Shown piece after piece: positions 1-9,494 of a stretch of 17,571 bases of DNA. The first letter of the stretch is position 1. Each line of letters begins with the position of its first letter. The stretch lies in assembly GCA_963719025.1 (NCBI GenBank), contig CAVRBK010000128.1:1-17571 (forward strand). Reading direction: 5' to 3'. Under the pieces are notes generated by a model that worked only from the letters and a program-made list of their open reading frames with translations, made no database searches and was not told the DNA's origin. The stretch is from Thiosocius sp963719025 (GTDB lineage Bacteria > Pseudomonadota > Gammaproteobacteria > Chromatiales > Chromatiaceae). A program made the position numbers and the translations under genes.

Positions 1-905
1 CCCATGCCGGGGAGGGCGATCCCCTGGCCCTGCTGGACAGAATGAACGAGGCAATTCGGTCACTCGACTACGAGGGGCACTTTGTCGTGCAATCGGGTGA
101 GCGGCTCGATGCGCTGTATATCGTGCATCGCGTCAATGATGGCAACGAGAAAGAACGGCTTGTTTCCCTGACTGGCGAGGCACGCGAGATTATCCGCGGT
201 GATCAGGCGGTAGCCTGCCTGGTGCCGGGGCGCAAACAGCCGATCAATGTCGGGCGTCGCGCCCAGGGGCGCTCATACTCCCCGCTGACGGTTATCGATG
301 CACAACAGCTGAAGCAATCCTATCGCTTCGAGATGCTGGAACCGGATAGGGTTGCCGGTCGCGATGCCCACAAGATCGAGGTGCATCCTCGGGACGAACT
401 GCGTTTCGGCTACCGCCTGTTCATCGACCAGTCTTCGGGGCTGCCCTTGCGCACCATCCTGCTTGGCGGTGACAGCAAAGCGGTCTCGCAAATGATGTTC
501 ACTGATCTCAAGGTAGGCGATGGCATAACGCCGATCGAACACGATCTCTCGGCCCTGCAGCACGCGACCGCGGATTCGACCGACTGGTCACCATTGGAAA
601 GGCTTGCCCCGGCGTCATGGGCTTTTTCCGACACACCACCGGGTTTCCAGCTGAACGTACACCGTCGCCGTGCAACGCATGACAAAACCGGCGAGCTGGA
701 GCACTTCATCTTTTCTGACGGCCTCGCGACCGTGTCCGTATATGTTCAGCCAAGCCATGGCGATGGCGCGCTTTCCGGTGCTTCACGGCATGGAGCCGCC
801 AATGCGGTTGGACGCAGCATAGGCAGCCACGAAATCATCGTGGTTGGCGAAGTCCCGATGAAAACGCTCCAATGGTTCGCAAACAGCGTCCAGGCGGCAC
901 CATGA
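1..905 (+). CDS. rseB: Sigma-E factor regulatory protein RseB/MucB (5' end outside window)
   Basis: RseB/MucB is the periplasmic regulator that binds the anti-sigma factor RseA/MucA, shields it from proteolysis, and releases it when lipoprotein or LPS signals bind. The frame is open from the first bases of the window. Codons before the first in-window ATG (42) read HAGEGDPLALLDR and continue into the family-like stretch NEAIRSLDYEGHFV, so the true start and signal peptide lie upstream. About 300 residues are visible, against about 318 for the E. coli protein. The LolA-like N-terminal domain contains the family-type segment SGLPLRTILLGG near its end; the smaller C-terminal domain follows. The stop overlaps the rseC start (ATGA at 902-905), so the two are translationally coupled. 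rpoE/algU and rseA/mucA would be expected just upstream. Identification rests on family resemblance plus the rseC-mucD context. Confidence 0.9.
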   Translation, partial: HAGEGDPLALLDRMNEAIRSLDYEGHFVVQSGERLDALYIVHRVNDGNEKERLVSLTGEAREIIRGDQAVACLVPGRKQPINVGRRAQGRSYSPLTVIDAQQLKQSYRFEMLEPDRVAGRDAHKIEVHPRDELRFGYRLFIDQSSGLPLRTILLGGDSKAVSQMMFTDLKVGDGITPIEHDLSALQHATADSTDWSPLERLAPASWAFSDTPPGFQLNVHRRRATHDKTGELEHFIFSDGLATVSVYVQPSHGDGALSGASRHGAANAVGRSIGSHEIIVVGEVPMKTLQWFANSVQAAP

Positions 906-1423
906 TCGAGGAACAGGCAATGGTGCGTGCGCTCAAAGGCGGCCATGCCGAGATCGAGATCCAGCGGCAATCTGCCTGCGGCAGCTGCGCGGCCAAGGGT
1001 GGGTGCGGGACCTCCCTGTTGGCCGAGTGGTTTCCCAAGCGACAGTGGCTCTTCGTGTTGCCCAACCGCGTCGACGCAAAACCCGGTGACACCGTGGTCG
1101 TCGGCTTGGATGAGCACTATCTGCAGCGCGGGTCATTACTGCTCTATGCGTTACCGCTCGCAGGTCTGTTGTTTGGTGCCGTTATCGGCGAGCAGCTATT
1201 CATCCGCTTGGGATATTCCGCGGAACTTGGCAGCATTCTGCTGGGTCTATCTGGCGTGATCGCTGCGCTTCTGGCTGTAAGGCAAATCAGTTTCCACCTC
1301 AACCAGGGCCGCGAAGCAGGGGTGCAACTGCTACGGGTGGTTCACCGGACTATAAAGATAGCGCCGACCGACATTTCTGTTACGGAAACGTCGCGCAAGC
1401 AAGAGTTAAGGACATACGAATGA
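902..1423 (+). CDS. rseC: Sigma-E regulatory protein RseC/MucC
   Basis: RseC/MucC is an inner-membrane protein of the sigma-E operon, thought to modulate the envelope stress response positively. I start it at ATG 902 (MIEEQAMVRALKGG), which overlaps the rseB stop; an upstream in-frame start at 872 would lengthen the overlap without adding family sequence. The product is 173 residues. It has the typical cysteine cluster SACGSCAAKGGC (Cys26, Cys29, Cys35). Two hydrophobic segments follow, around residues 77-101 and 106-125, and a basic tail. In the family the N-terminal Cys-rich part is cytoplasmic. The stop overlaps the mucD start by four bases (ATGA, 1420-1423). Order and spacing match rseB-rseC-mucD operons in pseudomonads and related bacteria. 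Confidence 0.9.
   Translation: MIEEQAMVRALKGGHAEIEIQRQSACGSCAAKGGCGTSLLAEWFPKRQWLFVLPNRVDAKPGDTVVVGLDEHYLQRGSLLLYALPLAGLLFGAVIGEQLFIRLGYSAELGSILLGLSGVIAALLAVRQISFHLNQGREAGVQLLRVVHRTIKIAPTDISVTETSRKQELRTYE
1408..1412 (+). promoter_or_regulatory. Ribosome binding site of mucD
   Basis: AAGGA lies seven bases before ATG 1420, inside the end of rseC. It supports the mucD start and its independent re-initiation within the overlapping operon. Confidence 0.6.
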
Positions 1424-2859
1424 ATACGATTCCATCACTGCCTTCACGCTGGCTGGTCGCCGGACTGTTTATGCTGAGCATCGCCGCCGGAACCACCCAG
1501 GCGCGCTCGTTGCCCGACTTTACCGAACTGGCAGCGCAGAACAGCCCTGCGGTGGTCAACATCAGTACTCAGCAGAAGACGAAATCTGTCAAACAGCGGC
1601 TGCCCAAGGGCTTTTCAATGCCGGATATCCCGGAAGACAGCCCCTTCAGCGACCTGTTCAAGCACTTCTTCGGCGAAGGCATGGAAGGATTCGAGAGTGA
1701 CCGTGAAAGCCGCTCGCTCGGTTCCGGATTCGTTGTGTCGTCCGATGGTTACATTCTGACCAACCACCATGTGGTTGCGGATGCCGACGAAATCCAGGTG
1801 CGGTTCAGCGATCGACGCTTCTATGATGCCAAGGTTATCGGATCGGACAAGGGCAGCGATGTCGCCCTGATTAAGATTGAGGCGACTGACCTTCCGACGG
1901 TGAAGATCGGAAAGAGCAGCAGTCTGAAGGTCGGGGAGTGGGTTCTCGCGATCGGTTCGCCGTTCGGCTTCGACCACACGGTGACGGCCGGCATCGTGAG
2001 TGCGAAGGGGCGCAGCCTGCCGAGCGAGAACTATGTTCCGTTCATCCAGACCGACGTCGCCATCAATCCGGGCAATTCGGGCGGACCGCTGTTCAACCTC
2101 GACGGCAATGTGATCGGTATCAATTCGCAGATCTACAGCCGTACCGGTGGTTTCATGGGGCTGTCGTTTGCCATCCCGATCGAGCTTGCGATGAACGTGG
2201 CCGACCAGTTGAAGAATACCGGGCGGGTCTCGCGCGGTTACCTCGGCGTGCTGATTCAGGATGTCGACCGCAATCTGGCCGAATCGTTTGGCATGGCCCA
2301 GCCGCACGGCGCCCTGATCTCGCGGATCATGCCGGATTCACCGGCAGCCAACGCCGGGCTCAAGGTGGGTGATGTGATCCTCGCCTTCAATGGTCAGCGC
2401 CTGCTGAATTCAAGCCAGCTGCCGCCGCTGGTCGGTACCAGCCTGGTCGATGGCGAGGCAACGCTGCGCGTGCTGCGCGATGGCAAGGAAAAGAACATCC
2501 CGATCAAGATCGGCCGCCTGCCGGAGGAGGATGACGAGGTCGCGCAGGTGCCCGCCAAGTCAGAACCCGACGAGATCGAGCAGCTTGGACTGTCGGTCAT
2601 CGATATCGATCGCAAGGTGCGCAAGGAGCTCGGGCTCGAGTCCGAGGGTGGCGCTCTGGTCGGTATGGTCGGTCCTGGTGCGGCACAGGATGCGGGCATA
2701 CGGCGCGGCGATATTGTCCTGATGTTCGATGGCGTGGACGTCCAGGGAGCCGGCCACCTGCGTGAACTGATCGATGATGCCGACGGCAAACGTTCTGTCG
2801 CCGTACTGATACGACGCGGCGACAGTCCGCTGTTCATGGCCCTGCGCCTGCAGGACTGA
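1420..2859 (+). CDS. mucD: Periplasmic serine protease MucD (DegP/HtrA family)
   Basis: This is a DegP/Do-type periplasmic protease that removes misfolded envelope proteins and in pseudomonads restrains AlgU signalling. It has 479 residues, typical of the family. A signal peptide covers about residues 1-29, with hydrophobic core WLVAGLFMLSIAAG and likely cleavage after TQA-R. The trypsin-like domain has the full catalytic triad: His117 (TNHHVV), Asp147 (GSDVALIKIE) and Ser220 (NPGNSGGPLF). Two PDZ domains follow, at roughly 260-360 (begins near RGYLGVLIQDVD) and 385-475 (EQLGLSVIDIDRK to the end). AAGGA precedes the start. It is the last large gene of the rseB-rseC-mucD unit, with the glutaredoxin-like gene eight bases downstream. 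The N-terminal insert FSMPDIPEDSPFSDLFKHFF matches the LA-loop region of this family. Confidence 0.96.
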   Translation: MNTIPSLPSRWLVAGLFMLSIAAGTTQARSLPDFTELAAQNSPAVVNISTQQKTKSVKQRLPKGFSMPDIPEDSPFSDLFKHFFGEGMEGFESDRESRSLGSGFVVSSDGYILTNHHVVADADEIQVRFSDRRFYDAKVIGSDKGSDVALIKIEATDLPTVKIGKSSSLKVGEWVLAIGSPFGFDHTVTAGIVSAKGRSLPSENYVPFIQTDVAINPGNSGGPLFNLDGNVIGINSQIYSRTGGFMGLSFAIPIELAMNVADQLKNTGRVSRGYLGVLIQDVDRNLAESFGMAQPHGALISRIMPDSPAANAGLKVGDVILAFNGQRLLNSSQLPPLVGTSLVDGEATLRVLRDGKEKNIPIKIGRLPEEDDEVAQVPAKSEPDEIEQLGLSVIDIDRKVRKELGLESEGGALVGMVGPGAAQDAGIRRGDIVLMFDGVDVQGAGHLRELIDDADGKRSVAVLIRRGDSPLFMALRLQD

Positions 2860-2867
2860 ACCAGGGG

Positions 2868-3122
2868 GTGTCGGCGAATCCGACGTTCTATTACCGCAAT
2901 GGCTGCCATCTCTGCGAAGCGTTGGCAGCCGTGTTGCATCGCGGCTGGCCGGAGCATGCGGGGCAGATGGAATGGCGCGATGTGGATGAGCGGCTCGACT
3001 GGCGGGACGCTTACGGCCTAAAGGTGCCGGTCCTGATGCTTGGTGGCGAGGAAATCTGTGCGCTGCAGCCCGATCTGGAGCGCATTTCCCAGTATTTCGG
3101 ACCGCCCGCAAATCCGTTATAA
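2868..3122 (+). CDS. Glutaredoxin-like thiol-disulfide protein (DUF836 type)
   Basis: A small 84-residue thioredoxin-fold protein. The start is a GTG eight bases after the mucD stop, with GGGGG just upstream. The N-terminal beta strand TFYYRNGCHLCEA carries a CxxC redox motif (Cys13, Cys16). The cis-proline strand is KVPVLMLGGEEI, and the helix ending LERISQYF is typical of the glutaredoxin-like DUF836 family. There is no signal peptide, so it should be cytoplasmic. Genes of this type often sit between mucD and lepA in gammaproteobacteria, so co-transcription with mucD is likely. The substrate is unknown. The gene ends 30 bases before a strong terminator. Confidence 0.85.
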   Translation: MSANPTFYYRNGCHLCEALAAVLHRGWPEHAGQMEWRDVDERLDWRDAYGLKVPVLMLGGEEICALQPDLERISQYFGPPANPL

Positions 3123-3123
3123 T
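3118..3123 (+). promoter_or_regulatory. Possible -10 element at end of the glutaredoxin-like gene
   Basis: A perfect TATAAT overlaps the stop codon of the glutaredoxin-like gene. The -35 candidate 17 bases upstream (TTTCGG, 3095-3100) is poor. If active, it would start a very short transcript that ends at the terminator at 3152-3184, unless that terminator is read through into lepA. Confidence 0.25.
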
Positions 3124-3151
3124 CCGGCACTTCGCGACGGTTGGCGACGAG

Positions 3152-3184
3152 AACGGAACTTTCCACCGGAAAGTTCCGTTTTTT
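3152..3184 (+). terminator. Strong intrinsic terminator after the mucD operon
   Basis: A perfect 13-bp inverted repeat (AACGGAACTTTCC, loop ACC, GGAAAGTTCCGTT) runs straight into six T residues (3179-3184). This is a textbook rho-independent terminator on the + strand. It separates the rseB-rseC-mucD-glutaredoxin unit from lepA. The rest of 3123-3300 shows no convincing gene, and no clear Shine-Dalgarno sequence stands before the lepA start. Confidence 0.92.
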
Positions 3185-3300
3185 CATCCAGTGCAATCAC
3201 CTGGCAAGCCCGCAAACCCCTGTGATTTTTCGACCCAAAGTCCGCGTTGGCCGCGAAAACCACGACGTCGCACCACATCACCCGATAACCGACATACCCG

Positions 3301-5115
<1,815 letters not shown>

Positions 5116-5169
5116 CCGGCGAACAGGCCGCTCACCGGCCTGGCCGATAGAAAGGGTTTGAGAAGTAAC

Positions 5170-6012
5170 ATGCAATCGATTTTGGTTTTTGGCTTTTTTG
5201 CACTGCTCGTCTGGGTGGTGATTACCTTCGGCATCGAGCCTGCACTGGCACTCGCGTCGGTGGTGACCGGGGTGGTCTGGCTGGTACATCGCCTGGTGAA
5301 AGGCAAGACGGAGCAGAAGAATCTACCGACAACGGTGGAATATGCGCGCTCGTTCTTTCCGATCTTCCTGATCGTTTTGCTGTTGCGGGCCTTTCTGGTC
5401 GAACCCTTCCGCATTCCTTCCGGCTCGATGATGCCAACCCTGCTGGTGGGTGACTTCATCCTGGTCAACAAGTTCTCCTATGGCATCCGCATGCCGGTTA
5501 CCAAGACCAAGCTGATCAATCTGGGCGGCCCCGAACGTGGCGATATCGTGGTCTTTCGCTGGCCGGTGAATCCGCGCCTGGACTACATCAAGCGCGTCGT
5601 CGGTCTGCCGGGCGATCGCGTCATGTACCGTCAGAAAACCCTGTTCATCAATGGCGCGCCGGCGCCGATCAGCGTTGTCGGTCAGTATCAGCCAGAGGGC
5701 TCGGGCATGCGCGCGCTGGGTTCGGTGGAAGGAAAGGAGTCACTGGGCGACATCAAGCACTCCGTGCTGGTGAACCCGCTGGCACCCGATTTCAGCGGGT
5801 CCTGCCGATTCATGGCCAATCGTGAAGTGACCGTTCCCCAGGGCCACTTCCTGATGGTTGGGGATAACCGCGACGACAGTAACGACGGGCGCTGCTGGGG
5901 CTTCGTACCTGAGGAAAACCTGGTCGGAAAGGCATTTTTTGTCTGGATGAGCTGGGATTGGAAACGCTCCGGTTTCCTGGCATTCAGTCGTATCGGCTCG
6001 ATAAGCGACTGA
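5170..6012 (+). CDS. lepB: Signal peptidase I
   Basis: This is the membrane-bound leader peptidase that removes signal peptides from Sec and Tat substrates. I choose ATG 5170 (MQSILVFGFF), preceded by GAGAAG; a TTG at 5158 is possible. The product has 280 residues. Two membrane segments precede the catalytic domain, around residues 3-40 (possibly with a re-entrant stretch) and 62-78. The catalytic Ser86 lies in RIPSGSMMPT and the general base Lys141 in DYIKRVVGLPGD. Box E is GDNRDDSNDGRCWG. The spacing between Ser and Lys matches E. coli LepB (Ser91/Lys146). It sits 54 bases downstream of lepA, in the usual lepA-lepB-rnc-era order. Confidence 0.96.
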   Translation: MQSILVFGFFALLVWVVITFGIEPALALASVVTGVVWLVHRLVKGKTEQKNLPTTVEYARSFFPIFLIVLLLRAFLVEPFRIPSGSMMPTLLVGDFILVNKFSYGIRMPVTKTKLINLGGPERGDIVVFRWPVNPRLDYIKRVVGLPGDRVMYRQKTLFINGAPAPISVVGQYQPEGSGMRALGSVEGKESLGDIKHSVLVNPLAPDFSGSCRFMANREVTVPQGHFLMVGDNRDDSNDGRCWGFVPEENLVGKAFFVWMSWDWKRSGFLAFSRIGSISD

Positions 6013-6089
6013 AACCACAGGGCGGCTTTCAAGATAGATCTTGCGTCTGCCGTTACATGAAATACTCTTCTGCTACTGGACTTAGCGTT

Positions 6090-6470
6090 ATGAAAACAAA
6101 TGGCATGATGAAAAGACAAAGCGGCATGACAATGCTGTCGTGGCTGGTGGTGCTGGGTGTTTTGGTCTTTTTCATCCTCATCGGGATAAAAATGGTGCCG
6201 ACTTACCTGGAGAACTACTCGATCAAGCAGGTACTGGCGACCATGGAAAACGACCGGGCCGTGCGCAAAATGACGCCGCGGCAGATGAGAGAGTCTTTCA
6301 TGAAGCGGCTGAAGATCAACAGCGTCTACGAGTTCGATCGCGAGTGGGTCAAGATCAAGAAAGAAAAATTCGGCATGCGTATGTCAGTCGACTACGAGAT
6401 TCGCAAGCCGGTGGCAGGCAATGTTTCGATCCTTATGGCGTTTTCCAATTCGGCGCTAATTTCGCCGTAA
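6090..6470 (+). CDS. DUF4845 family membrane protein
   Basis: A 126-residue protein of unknown function, found between lepB and rnc in many gammaproteobacteria and betaproteobacteria. It starts MKTNGMMKRQSGMTML and has one membrane segment (WLVVLGVLVFFILIGIKMVP). A basic soluble part follows, with YLENYSIKQVLATM and a C-terminal VDYEIRKPVAGNVSILMAF. The sequence before the membrane helix resembles a prepilin leader (RQSGMTMLS), but the conserved Glu at +5 is absent, so I do not call it a pilin. The start is uncertain: ATG 6057, 6105 and 6108 are also in frame, and none has a good ribosome site. The stop overlaps the rnc start (TAATG). Confidence 0.75.
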   Translation: MKTNGMMKRQSGMTMLSWLVVLGVLVFFILIGIKMVPTYLENYSIKQVLATMENDRAVRKMTPRQMRESFMKRLKINSVYEFDREWVKIKKEKFGMRMSVDYEIRKPVAGNVSILMAFSNSALISP

Positions 6471-7138
6471 TGAAGCGGCTGCAGAACGCCATCGACTATA
6501 CTTTTCAAGACATCGGACTGCTGGAACGGGCGCTCTCTCACCGCAGTCTCGGGGCACAGAATAACGAACGTCTCGAGTTTCTCGGTGATGCCATTCTCGG
6601 CTTTGAGGTTGCAGACTGCCTCTATCACAAGGCAACGGATGCGGATGAAGGCCAGTTGAGCCGGATGCGCGCGCACCTGGTCAAGCGCGAAACGCTTGCC
6701 GAGATTGCGCGCGAACTGAAGCTGGGCGAAATCCTGCGCCTTGGTGCGGGTGAGCTGCGAAGTGGGGGGCAGAGTCGCGACTCGATCCTTGCCGACGCGG
6801 TGGAGGCCCTGATTGCGGCTGTTTACCTGGACGGTGGGATCGACGAGGCACGCCGGCTTGTGCGCCGTTTGCTGGGTGATCGGCTGGCCGAACCGACGGC
6901 GGAAACCCGGCAGAAAGATGCAAAGACACGCCTCCAGGAACATCTCCAATCCATCGGAAACCCGCTGCCCGACTACGAGGTCGTAAGCATTTCCGGCGAA
7001 CCACACGACCAGACATTCCGCGTCGTCTGTGTCACCGGGCTGACTGCGGATACGGTCGGGGAGGGTGGCAGTCGACGCAAGGCCGAACAGATGGCGGCCA
7101 TGGCCATGCTGAAACGACTCGAGACGAGTGAAAAATGA
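6470..7138 (+). CDS. rnc: Ribonuclease III
   Basis: RNase III cuts double-stranded RNA, including the rRNA precursor and several mRNAs. The product has 222 residues. The signature NNERLEFLGDAIL carries metal ligands Glu36 and Asp40, and SILADAVEALIAAVYLDGG carries Asp109 and Glu112. All four are offset by five from the E. coli residues (41, 45, 114, 117), so the active site is intact. The double-stranded RNA-binding domain begins around residue 146 (DAKTRLQEHLQSIGNPLPDY) and ends with GSRRKAEQMAAMAML. The start (ATG 6470) shares one base with the previous stop and the end overlaps era by four bases (ATGA), so expression is coupled. In many bacteria RNase III cleaves its own leader; no clear leader hairpin was identified here. 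Confidence 0.97.
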   Translation: MKRLQNAIDYTFQDIGLLERALSHRSLGAQNNERLEFLGDAILGFEVADCLYHKATDADEGQLSRMRAHLVKRETLAEIARELKLGEILRLGAGELRSGGQSRDSILADAVEALIAAVYLDGGIDEARRLVRRLLGDRLAEPTAETRQKDAKTRLQEHLQSIGNPLPDYEVVSISGEPHDQTFRVVCVTGLTADTVGEGGSRRKAEQMAAMAMLKRLETSEK

Positions 7139-8022
7139 CCTACCGAAGCGGCTATGCCGTATTGCTCGGCCGACCCAACGTCGGCAAATCCACGCTGCTG
7201 AACAAGATGTTGGGGCAGAAACTCGCGATCACCTCGCACAAGCCACAGACCACCCGCCATCGGATTCTCGGCATCCGCTCGGACGATGCGGGCCAGATCG
7301 TGTTCGTCGATACGCCGGGCATTCACGACCGCGGCACGAAGGCGATGAATCGCTATCTCAATCGTACGGCGCACACCTCGCTACTGGACGTCGACGTTCT
7401 TATTTTCGTTGTCCAGGCGTTGGCCTGGACGGCGGAAGACGAGAGCGTGTTGAAGGCGATTGCTGCCACCAAAACACCAGTGATTGCCGCAGTCAACAAG
7501 GTCGACCTGGTCGAACCCAAGGAAAAACTGCTGCCGTTCATCCAGGAACTGTCCGCACGACATGCCTTTATTGACGTGATCCCGGTATCTGCGCGTGACG
7601 GCGACAATGCAGAGGTATTGGCCGAGGCTGCACTGGCAAGCTTGCCGGAGGGCGAGGCGATCTTTCCCGCTGATCAGGTCAGCGATCGTTCCGAGCGCTT
7701 CTTTGCGGCGGAGCTTCTGCGCGAACAGTTGATCCGGCGCTACCATGAAGAACTGCCCTACGCCGTTACGGTGGAGATTGAGCAGTTCGAGGAAGAGGAT
7801 GGCCGATATAACATCGGCGCGGTCATCTGGGTCGAACGCGAAGGTCAACGCGCGATTCTGCTGGGCAAAGCCGGGCAGGCAATGAAGGAAACAGCAACGG
7901 CCGCGCGCCTGGCCATGAACGACTTCTTTCAGACCCGTGTGCACCTGGAAGTCTGGATCAAGGTGAAGAAAAGCTGGTCGAGTGATGAAGCCAGCCTGAT
8001 CAAGTTGGGTTACACAGACTGA
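7135..8022 (+). CDS. era: GTPase Era
   Basis: Era is an essential GTPase that binds the 3' end of 16S rRNA and helps assemble the 30S subunit. It has 295 residues, the usual length. The GTPase motifs are intact: G1 GRPNVGKST (12-20), switch I region with KPQTTRH, G3 DTPG (59-62), G4 NKVD (121-124) and G5 VSARDGDN. A C-terminal KH domain contains AILLGKAGQAMKE, with the GxxG-type loop that contacts RNA, and ends VHLEVWIKVKKSW. Its start overlaps the rnc stop (ATGA, 7135-7138), linking Era with RNase III in rRNA maturation, a widely conserved pairing. Confidence 0.97.
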   Translation: MTYRSGYAVLLGRPNVGKSTLLNKMLGQKLAITSHKPQTTRHRILGIRSDDAGQIVFVDTPGIHDRGTKAMNRYLNRTAHTSLLDVDVLIFVVQALAWTAEDESVLKAIAATKTPVIAAVNKVDLVEPKEKLLPFIQELSARHAFIDVIPVSARDGDNAEVLAEAALASLPEGEAIFPADQVSDRSERFFAAELLREQLIRRYHEELPYAVTVEIEQFEEEDGRYNIGAVIWVEREGQRAILLGKAGQAMKETATAARLAMNDFFQTRVHLEVWIKVKKSWSSDEASLIKLGYTD

Positions 8023-8028
8023 TCCATC

Positions 8029-8715
8029 GTGACGTCGCAGGACCTGTTGGCCGCATACGTGCTGCATACCCGGCGTTACGGCGATACCAGTCTGCTGCTC
8101 GAGCTTCTGACACGCGACCAGGGCCGTGTGGCCTGCATCGCGAAAGGGGCCTTGAGCAGCCGTGCGAGAAACACCGTCGCGCAACCCTTTCAGCCGCTGC
8201 TGATTGGCCTGCGCGGACGCGGCGAAGTACAGACACTGTCCAGTACCGAAAACTCGGGTCCGCCCTTGTCACTGGTCGGCAAACGACTTTACTGTGGGTT
8301 TTACCTCAACGAACTGTTGCTGAAGCTGACCGCACGCGGCGATCCCTGTGCCGAGTTGTTCGGCGACTATGCAGAATCCCTGGATCAGTTGGGCAGCGAT
8401 GCGCCCGAGGAGCCGGTTTTGCGCCGTTTCGAGGTCCGCCTTCTGCAGCACCTCGGACATGGACTGGCGCTTGAGCAAGACAGCGAAGGACAGCCTATCC
8501 GTGCTGCTCAGCGCTACACTTACGCCATTGGCAATGGGCCTGTGGCCACCGGTACGGGCACGCCGGGATCACTTTCCGGCGCGACGCTGCAGGCATTGGC
8601 CGCCGAAGCGTTTGACGATACCGAGGTTTTGCGCGAGGCCCGACGCTTCATGCGGTCGATTCTCAACCACTACCTGGACGGCAGGCCTTTGCGCAGCCGC
8701 GAACTGTTCCGTTAG
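8029..8715 (+). CDS. recO: DNA repair protein RecO
   Basis: RecO loads RecA onto SSB-coated single-stranded DNA in the RecFOR pathway and anneals strands. The likely start is GTG 8029, six bases after era (MTSQDLLAAYVLHTRRYGD); no ATG is available before the conserved OB-fold strands. The product has 228 residues, near the family norm. The N-terminal OB fold includes YGDTSLLLELLTRDQGRVACIAKGA. The helical C-terminal domain includes LYCGFYLNELLLKLT and RRFEVRLLQHLGHGLAL and ends ILNHYLDGRPLRSRELFR. There is no zinc-type CxxC, as in E. coli RecO. The order era-recO-pdxJ is conserved in gammaproteobacteria. Confidence 0.93.
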   Translation: MTSQDLLAAYVLHTRRYGDTSLLLELLTRDQGRVACIAKGALSSRARNTVAQPFQPLLIGLRGRGEVQTLSSTENSGPPLSLVGKRLYCGFYLNELLLKLTARGDPCAELFGDYAESLDQLGSDAPEEPVLRRFEVRLLQHLGHGLALEQDSEGQPIRAAQRYTYAIGNGPVATGTGTPGSLSGATLQALAAEAFDDTEVLREARRFMRSILNHYLDGRPLRSRELFR

Positions 8716-8753
8716 CCCGGTAATCTGACTTGTTTTGGACTGAATGACGAGAC

Positions 8754-9494
8754 ATGAGTAACTACGAAAGACTGCTGGGCGTGAATATCGACCATGTCGC
8801 AACGTTGCGTCAGGCACGCGGCACCCGCTATCCCGAACCGCTACAGGCTGCGCTGGTGGCAGAGCAGGCGGGGGCCGACTCGATCACCCTGCACCTGCGC
8901 GAAGACCGGCGCCACATTCAAGACCGCGACGTCGAGTTATTCATCGGTTGCCTGCATACGCGCATGAATCTCGAAATGGCGGCTACCGCGGAGATGCTGG
9001 GGATCGCGTGCCGCATCCGCCCGGCAGACGTCTGCCTGGTGCCGGAAAAGCGCGAGGAATTGACAACCGAGGGGGGACTGGATGCGGCAGCAGCCGTGCC
9101 TCAGCTGCGGGACTTTTGCGCACAATTGGCCGATTCGGGAATCCGCGCATCACTGTTCATCGATGCTGATCCGCGACAGCTGGACGCAGCCGCCGAGATT
9201 GGTGCACCGGTGGTGGAGCTTCATACCGGTCACTATGCCGAGGCGACGGGCAGCGCTATGCGGCAAGAGACCCTGGGGCGAATCGCCAACGCGGTGAGTC
9301 ACGGCCTGCAACTCGGGCTGCAGGTCAATGCCGGACATGGTCTCGACTACCACAACATCAAGGCGGTGGCGGCGATCGACGGCATCCTCGAATTCAATAT
9401 CGGTCACGCCGTTGTCAGCCGCGCGGTGTTCTGCGGCCTGCATGCTGCAGTGGCGGATATGAAGCGCCTGTTGCAGCCACCAATCGCAGGCTAG
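8754..9494 (+). CDS. pdxJ: Pyridoxine 5'-phosphate synthase
   Basis: PdxJ condenses 1-deoxy-D-xylulose 5-phosphate with 3-amino-2-oxopropyl phosphate to form pyridoxine 5'-phosphate, the last ring-building step of DXP-dependent vitamin B6 synthesis. It has 246 residues in a TIM-barrel fold. Conserved parts are LGVNIDHVATLRQARGT (substrate-binding), ITLHLREDRRHIQDRDV with catalytic His47, NLEMAAT with Glu74, VELHTGHYAEA, and VNAGHGLDYHN with His195. It lies 38 bases after recO. It converges on the hybrid kinase gene, and both genes end inside the same CTAG palindrome at 9491-9494, so there is no room for a terminator between them. Confidence 0.96.
   Translation: MSNYERLLGVNIDHVATLRQARGTRYPEPLQAALVAEQAGADSITLHLREDRRHIQDRDVELFIGCLHTRMNLEMAATAEMLGIACRIRPADVCLVPEKREELTTEGGLDAAAAVPQLRDFCAQLADSGIRASLFIDADPRQLDAAAEIGAPVVELHTGHYAEATGSAMRQETLGRIANAVSHGLQLGLQVNAGHGLDYHNIKAVAAIDGILEFNIGHAVVSRAVFCGLHAAVADMKRLLQPPIAG

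Noticed and set aside
1810..1815. GAT CGA as a universal +1 slippery site in this organism
   Set aside because: In mucD the same six bases are read in frame as Asp-Arg without a shift, so this sequence alone cannot force frameshifting.
1615..2307. Long open frame on the - strand opposite mucD
   Set aside because: The + strand frame encodes a complete DegP-type protease with all catalytic residues; the opposite frame has no family features.
6030..6043. Short palindrome CAAGATAGATCTTG between lepB and the DUF4845 gene
   Set aside because: Six-base stem with a two-base loop and no T tract. It is too weak for a terminator and does not match a binding site I recognise.
6090..6470. DUF4845 protein as a type IV pilin-like protein
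   Set aside because: The leader-like RQSGMTMLS lacks the conserved Glu after the cleavage site, and the gene lies in the lepB-rnc interval where DUF4845 is standard.
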